Source: Rubricella sp038526735 (GTDB lineage: Bacteria > Pseudomonadota > Alphaproteobacteria > Rhodobacterales > Rhodobacteraceae). Taken from it: DNA of 18,075 bases. Shown here one piece after another: positions 14,955 to 18,075 of the stretch. The first letter of the stretch is position 1. Every line of letters begins with the position of its first letter. The notes beneath the pieces were generated by a model. That model ran no database searches. It was given only the letters and a program-made list of their open reading frames with translations, and was not told where the DNA came from. A program made the position numbers and the translations under genes. Location of the stretch: contig JBCBGM010000049.1 of the NCBI GenBank assembly GCA_038526735.1, positions 1 through 18,075 on the forward strand, written 5' to 3'.

Positions 14955-15161
14955 ATACGGGCCCTGAGCCGGGCCCCCGACGAACGATCCACACCGGAAG
15001 GGCCAGCGCCGGATCGGGGTTTGGCGCAGCTAGATACGTGCGGCGCGCTTTATCCCCGCAAAACCGCATACCATCCAGAGCTCTCACAAACTGCTCGAAA
15101 GCGCCGAACCTGCGGTCCGGTCCGGCGCGGGCCCGGCGGCGCTTCGCGCCTTGTTCCGGGC
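14955..15161 (+). repeat. structured repeat, type II, copy G
   Basis: It starts with a decayed palindrome near 14955. Hairpin 1 GCGCC/GGCGC lies near 15007-15028. The T-rich box TTTATCCCCGCAAAACCGC is near 15049. Hairpin 2 GCGCCGAACC/GGTCCGGCGC (15101-15128) has one A-C mismatch. Hairpin 3 GGCGC-TTC-GCGCC (15138-15150) lies inside GCCCGG/CCGGGC (15131-15136 with 15156-15161). Confidence 0.83.
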
Positions 15162-15220
15162 AAGAGCATCCACCCAGACCATTTAGCCCCCGGATTAAGC
15201 CCGGGGCGTAGCGCCACCCC

Positions 15221-15265
15221 GTCCGGGCCCCCAAGCCGGGACCTCGCTTAACAACGCGCAGCAGA
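15221..15265 (+). repeat. repeat fragment (palindrome end only)
   Basis: GTCCGGGCC followed by GCCGGGACCTCG and TTAACAACGCGCAGCAGAGCG, resembling the opening 45 bases of the type I units. No hairpin 2 or 3 follows. Confidence 0.45.
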
Positions 15266-15391
15266 GCGAGGTCAGGTGCGCGCAGCGGAGCGCGTTCGCC
15301 TTAAGTCGGCCCATCTACCCTCCGCAAACTCCCCGAGCACCACGCGAAACCACCCCTTACCTCCGGCCACACCCCGCGCTATCCCCGCGCC

Positions 15392-16585
15392 ATGACCGCC
15401 CATTTCGATACGATCATCCTCGGCGCAGGGGCTGCGGGTATGATGTGCGCCGCGCATGCCGGTGGCCGCACGCTGATCCTCGATCATGCCAAGGCGCCGG
15501 GCGAAAAAATCCGGATCTCCGGCGGCGGGCGCTGTAACTTTACCAACCTCCACAGCGCCCCCGATCGCTTTCTCTCGCAGAACCCGCATTTCGCGAAATC
15601 CGCCCTCGCCCGCTACACCCAGTGGGATTTCATCGACCTCGTCGACCGCCACCATATCCCCTGGCATGAAAAGACGCTGGGCCAACTCTTTTGCGACACC
15701 AGCGCCAAAGACATCATCGCGATGCTTGTCTCAGAGATGCGCGACGCAGGCGCCGACCTCCGCCTTTCCACCGCCCTCACATCGCTCGACAAAACACCCG
15801 ACGGCTGGCGTGCGACCCTCTCAACCGGAGAAACCGTGACCTCCCGCGCCTTCGTCGTCGCCTGCGGTGGCAAATCGATCCCCAAAATGGGCGCGACCGG
15901 CTTTGGCTACGAGATCGCCCAGCGCTTTGGTCATGAGATCGTAGAGACGCGCCCCGCCCTCGTCCCACTCACCTTTTCAGGAGAGATACAGGAGGGCTTC
16001 AAGGCCCTCTCCGGCGTTGCCACCCCGGTGATCGCCACGGCAGGCACCGGCCAGTTTGAGGAGGCGATGCTCTTCACTCACCGCGGCCTCTCAGGCCCCG
16101 CGATCCTGCAAATCTCCAGCTACTGGGCCGAAGGGGAGCCCATTACGGTGAACCTCCTGCCCGGCCAAAACGCTCTCGAAACGCTGCAGTCCTTGCGCAA
16201 ATCCCACGCCCGCAAGGCCCCCGCCACGGCTTTGGCAGAGCATATACCCGCCCGCCTCGCCGACCACCTCGCGCCCACCCTTGGCCTCGACGGACAGATG
16301 GCTGATCAGCCCGACCGCGCCCTGCGCCCCGCTGCCGAGGCGCTTGGCGCGTGGCAGCTCACACCCTCAGGCTCTGAGGGCTACCGCACCGCCGAAGTCA
16401 CGCTCGGTGGCGTCTCCACCGACGGCGTCAACGCCAAAACCATGGAAAGCAAAACCACCCCCGGCCTCTATTTCGTTGGCGAAGTGGTTGACGTCACAGG
16501 CTGGCTCGGCGGCTATAACTTCCAATGGGCTTGGTCCTCCGGCTGGGCTGCAGGGCAAGCAATTGAGGCGCAAAGGCGCGGATAA
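15392..16585 (+). CDS. NAD(P)/FAD-dependent oxidoreductase, HI0933/BaiN-like family
   Basis: A flavoprotein of the HI0933-like (YhiN/BaiN) family (397 residues). The dinucleotide-binding Rossmann motif GAGAAG is at 11-16 in DTIILGAGAAGMMCA. The family signature ISGGGRCNFTN is at 43-53. ACGGKSIPKMGATGFGYEIA lies mid-protein. The C-terminal FAD-site signature GEVVDVTGWLGGYNFQWAWSSG is intact. The physiological substrate of most members is unknown; the gut BaiN protein acts on bile-acid intermediates, which should not be assumed here. ATG at 15392 gives the expected short N-terminus. No operon partner is evident: repeats lie on both sides. Confidence 0.92.
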   Translation: MTAHFDTIILGAGAAGMMCAAHAGGRTLILDHAKAPGEKIRISGGGRCNFTNLHSAPDRFLSQNPHFAKSALARYTQWDFIDLVDRHHIPWHEKTLGQLFCDTSAKDIIAMLVSEMRDAGADLRLSTALTSLDKTPDGWRATLSTGETVTSRAFVVACGGKSIPKMGATGFGYEIAQRFGHEIVETRPALVPLTFSGEIQEGFKALSGVATPVIATAGTGQFEEAMLFTHRGLSGPAILQISSYWAEGEPITVNLLPGQNALETLQSLRKSHARKAPATALAEHIPARLADHLAPTLGLDGQMADQPDRALRPAAEALGAWQLTPSGSEGYRTAEVTLGGVSTDGVNAKTMESKTTPGLYFVGEVVDVTGWLGGYNFQWAWSSGWAAGQAIEAQRRG

Positions 16586-17017
16586 AAACACCCCGGGTCT
16601 GCCTTGAGCCAGGACCTCGCGGAAGAGTTCGCAGCGCCGGCTAAACCCACCCGCTATTGTGGGAGGGCGTGCCAAAAACGTCCCGGCCCCCGAGCCGGGA
16701 CCTCGAACAGCAACTCGGAACGTCAGCACGCGCCAGAGGTGTGGCGCAGCCATGCGTCGAACAGCGTAATTAATCACCGCCAAACCGCACTGCCGGTGAA
16801 CTCCTCCACTCACCTTCCAGCGCACCAGACCATGCGGTCGGTCTGGCGCACGCGGCGTCACTGCGCGACATGTTTCCGTGCCAAGCTCCAACAAGACCTT
16901 CGGGACTTCGAATCACATGCAGGGCGTATGCTCCCCGTCCCGGCCCCCGAGCCCTGACCTCGCCCCTAGCGCTGACACCCCAATCGCGTTACGCCAGCCA
17001 AAACCGAAAGCACCCGT
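16586..17017. other. gene-free spacer with repeat copy E
   Basis: Between two plus-strand genes. It has a decayed palindrome near 16592-16617, CCCAC/GTGGG around 16647-16664, copy E (16680-16881), and another decayed palindrome near 16937-16960. The last 55 bases precede the AEC gene without a strong ribosome site or promoter. Confidence 0.7.
16680..16881 (+). repeat. structured repeat, type I, copy E
   Basis: Perfect palindrome GTCCCGGC/GCCGGGAC (16680-16701). Hairpin 1 GCGCCA/TGGCGC with a shortened loop lies near 16730-16747. The T-rich box is altered (TTAATCACCGCCAAACCGC). Hairpin 2 (16822-16849) has one A-C mismatch at 16824/16847. Hairpin 3 GTCAC-TGC-GCGAC (16857-16869) has one A-C mismatch at 16860/16866, with an imperfect outer stem ending at 16881. 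Confidence 0.83.
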
Positions 17018-17920
17018 ATGCTCGCGACCCTCGCCAACCCGATCATCCCGATCTTTGCCATCCTTGGCATCGGCTACCTCGCGGGGCGTCAGGGCTGGTT
17101 TGACGCAGAATTCGCCCGCGCCCTCAACCGCTTCGTGTTCTTCATTGCCCAGCCCGCACTCGTGTTTCTTGTTGTCGCCCAAGCCCCGTTCAGCGATCTG
17201 CCGTGGACGGGCCTTGGCGCTTACTTCCTCACCCAGATCGCAGTCTACACCGGCGGCGCCCTGCTTGCACGCCTGGCCTTCAAGCGTGATCTGCGCGAGG
17301 CGATCCTCTTGGGGATGACCTGCGCCTTCGTGAACCACGTCTTCTACATCCTGCCCATCGCCGAGCGGATCTACGGCGCCGAGGCCGCGATCCCTATTGC
17401 GGGCGTTATCGTTGTGGACATCGCGATCCTCTACTGCGGCACCATCCTGATCATGGACAGCCTTGCGGGCGGGGGCGTCAAACGCGTCGCCGCCGCCACC
17501 GCGCGCAACCCCGCGCTCATCGCCATCGCCCTCGGCCTTGCTGCCAACCTGGCGCGAGAGGCACTGCCCCCTGGCCTCTTCACCTATGCCGAGTTCGTGG
17601 GCCGCGCCGCACCCCCCGCCTCGCTCTTCTCTCTCGGCATCGTCATGGCCGCCGCCGTCGTCTGGCCCTTTGGCGGCATGACCTGGAGCATCGTGGGCAT
17701 CAAAACCGTGCTGCATCCGCTCTTGGCCCTCGCCGCCTTCTCCGCGCTCAGCGTCGAGACCTCTGCAGCCAGCATCCTCCTCCTTGTGGCCGCCGGCCCT
17801 TGCGGAGCCATGCCCTTTGTCATCGGCTTGCAATACGGCGTGCGGACCGAGACCATCGCCAAGGCGATCTTCGCCTCCACCCTCCTGACCCTCTTCACCC
17901 TCGCCTGGCTGACCGCATGA
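17018..17920 (+). CDS. AEC-family transporter
   Basis: An integral membrane protein of the auxin efflux carrier (AEC) family (300 residues) with about ten hydrophobic segments in two five-helix halves. The start is typical: ANPIIPIFAILGIGYLAGRQGWFD, then LNRFVFFIAQPALVFLVVAQ. Conserved mid-helix polar residues follow (AFVNHVFYILPIA; AAPPASLFSLGIVMAA), and the last helices include AAGPCGAMPFVIGLQYG. Bacterial relatives move malate or other organic acids and related solutes; the substrate here is unknown. ATG at 17018 is the only sensible start, with a weak ribosome site (GAAAG). The stop overlaps the next gene as ATGA. Confidence 0.93.
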   Translation: MLATLANPIIPIFAILGIGYLAGRQGWFDAEFARALNRFVFFIAQPALVFLVVAQAPFSDLPWTGLGAYFLTQIAVYTGGALLARLAFKRDLREAILLGMTCAFVNHVFYILPIAERIYGAEAAIPIAGVIVVDIAILYCGTILIMDSLAGGGVKRVAAATARNPALIAIALGLAANLAREALPPGLFTYAEFVGRAAPPASLFSLGIVMAAAVVWPFGGMTWSIVGIKTVLHPLLALAAFSALSVETSAASILLLVAAGPCGAMPFVIGLQYGVRTETIAKAIFASTLLTLFTLAWLTA

Positions 17921-18075
17921 CCCTGACCATCCGCCCTATCACCGCCGAGGACAAACCCGTCTGGACGCCGCTGTGGCGCGCGTATCTGGCGTTCTATGAG
18001 ACCGAGCTGTCGCAGGCCGTCTATGCCACCAGCTTTGCGCGGCTCATCGATCCGAAGGTCGTGTCCTATCAGGGG
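17917..18075 (+). CDS. GNAT-family N-acetyltransferase, 5' part
   Basis: The frame is open from ATG at 17917 to the window end (53 codons). It begins MTLTIRPITAEDKPVWTPLWRAYLAFYETEL, the usual first strand and helix of GCN5-related acetyltransferases: RPITAED, then a helix ending in a Tyr/Phe-rich turn. The acetyl-CoA-binding loop (R/QxxGxG/A) lies beyond the window, so catalysis cannot be judged. It overlaps the AEC transporter gene by 4 bp and is likely co-translated with it. Confidence 0.82.
   Translation, partial: MTLTIRPITAEDKPVWTPLWRAYLAFYETELSQAVYATSFARLIDPKVVSYQG

Larger units (their letters stand above)
14718..15391. other. gene-free spacer with repeat copies D and G
   Basis: Between two plus-strand genes. 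It holds copy D (14725-14900), copy G (14955-15161), a unit fragment (about 15221-15265), and about 120 further bases with a GCGCGC/GCGCGT-type inverted repeat near 15276-15295. I see no clear terminator for erpA or promoter for the flavoprotein. Confidence 0.72.

Noticed and set aside
5451..16885. CRISPR array or integron attC cassette array
   Set aside because: The units are about 200 bp, diverged and irregularly spaced with no uniform spacers. No cas genes, integrase, or attC core sites (GTTRRRY) are visible.
16890..16925. TTCGAATC resembling a tRNA T-loop
   Set aside because: No acceptor, D or anticodon stem can be formed around it.

Overview
The window reads as a piece of an alphaproteobacterial chromosome, most likely from the Rhodobacteraceae (Roseobacter group). 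The evidence is high-GC coding sequence, the protein style of MetG, ArgS, Dgt, ErpA and NagZ, the argS / SPOR-protein / nagZ / scpA / scpB gene string, and short CCCGG palindromes with TTGAT-type loops between genes. No phage, plasmid, transposase, CRISPR, tRNA or rRNA gene was seen. Both ends cut a gene, and the left end carries a perfect 64-bp inverted fold-back that looks like an assembly artefact.

Layout, left to right. 1-2444 (minus strand): a MoxR-type AAA+ ATPase, a small exported protein, and a VWA-domain CoxE-like protein cut by the window edge; this is a metal-cofactor or enzyme-maturation type pair. 2445-2830: a gene-free, hairpin-rich spacer with a nested multi-helix element. 2831-5430 (plus): metG overlapping an EamA/DMT exporter by ATGA. 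5431-5757: repeat copy A. 5758-10987 (minus): a tightly packed operon, argS, SPOR protein, nagZ, scpA, scpB and a 59-residue small protein, with most junctions overlapping or 1 nt apart. 10988-11635: repeat copies H and B. 11636-12214 (plus): an unrecognised exported protein of lower GC. 12215-13120: repeat copies C, I and F. 13121-14284 (minus) dgt and 14379-14717 (plus) erpA diverge from a 94-bp gap. 14718-15391: repeat copies D and G. 15392-16585 (plus): a flavoprotein of the HI0933/BaiN family. 16586-17017: repeat copy E. 17018-18075 (plus): an AEC-family transporter overlapping a truncated GNAT acetyltransferase.

The conserved genes are housekeeping: two aminoacyl-tRNA synthetases, cell-wall recycling (NagZ), peptidoglycan binding (SPOR), chromosome condensation (ScpAB), dNTP control (Dgt) and Fe-S cluster insertion (ErpA).

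The most interesting content is between the genes. Nine copies (A-I) of a roughly 200-bp structured repeat, in three subfamilies and all in the same orientation, fill every gene-free gap right of 5430 that is longer than 300 bases. The copies share a module order: a CCCGG palindrome, hairpin 1, a T-rich box near TTTATCCCCGCAAAACCGC, hairpin 2 and hairpin 3. Paired positions change together between copies, which suggests selection on a folded RNA or DNA form. I do not recognise this family by name.
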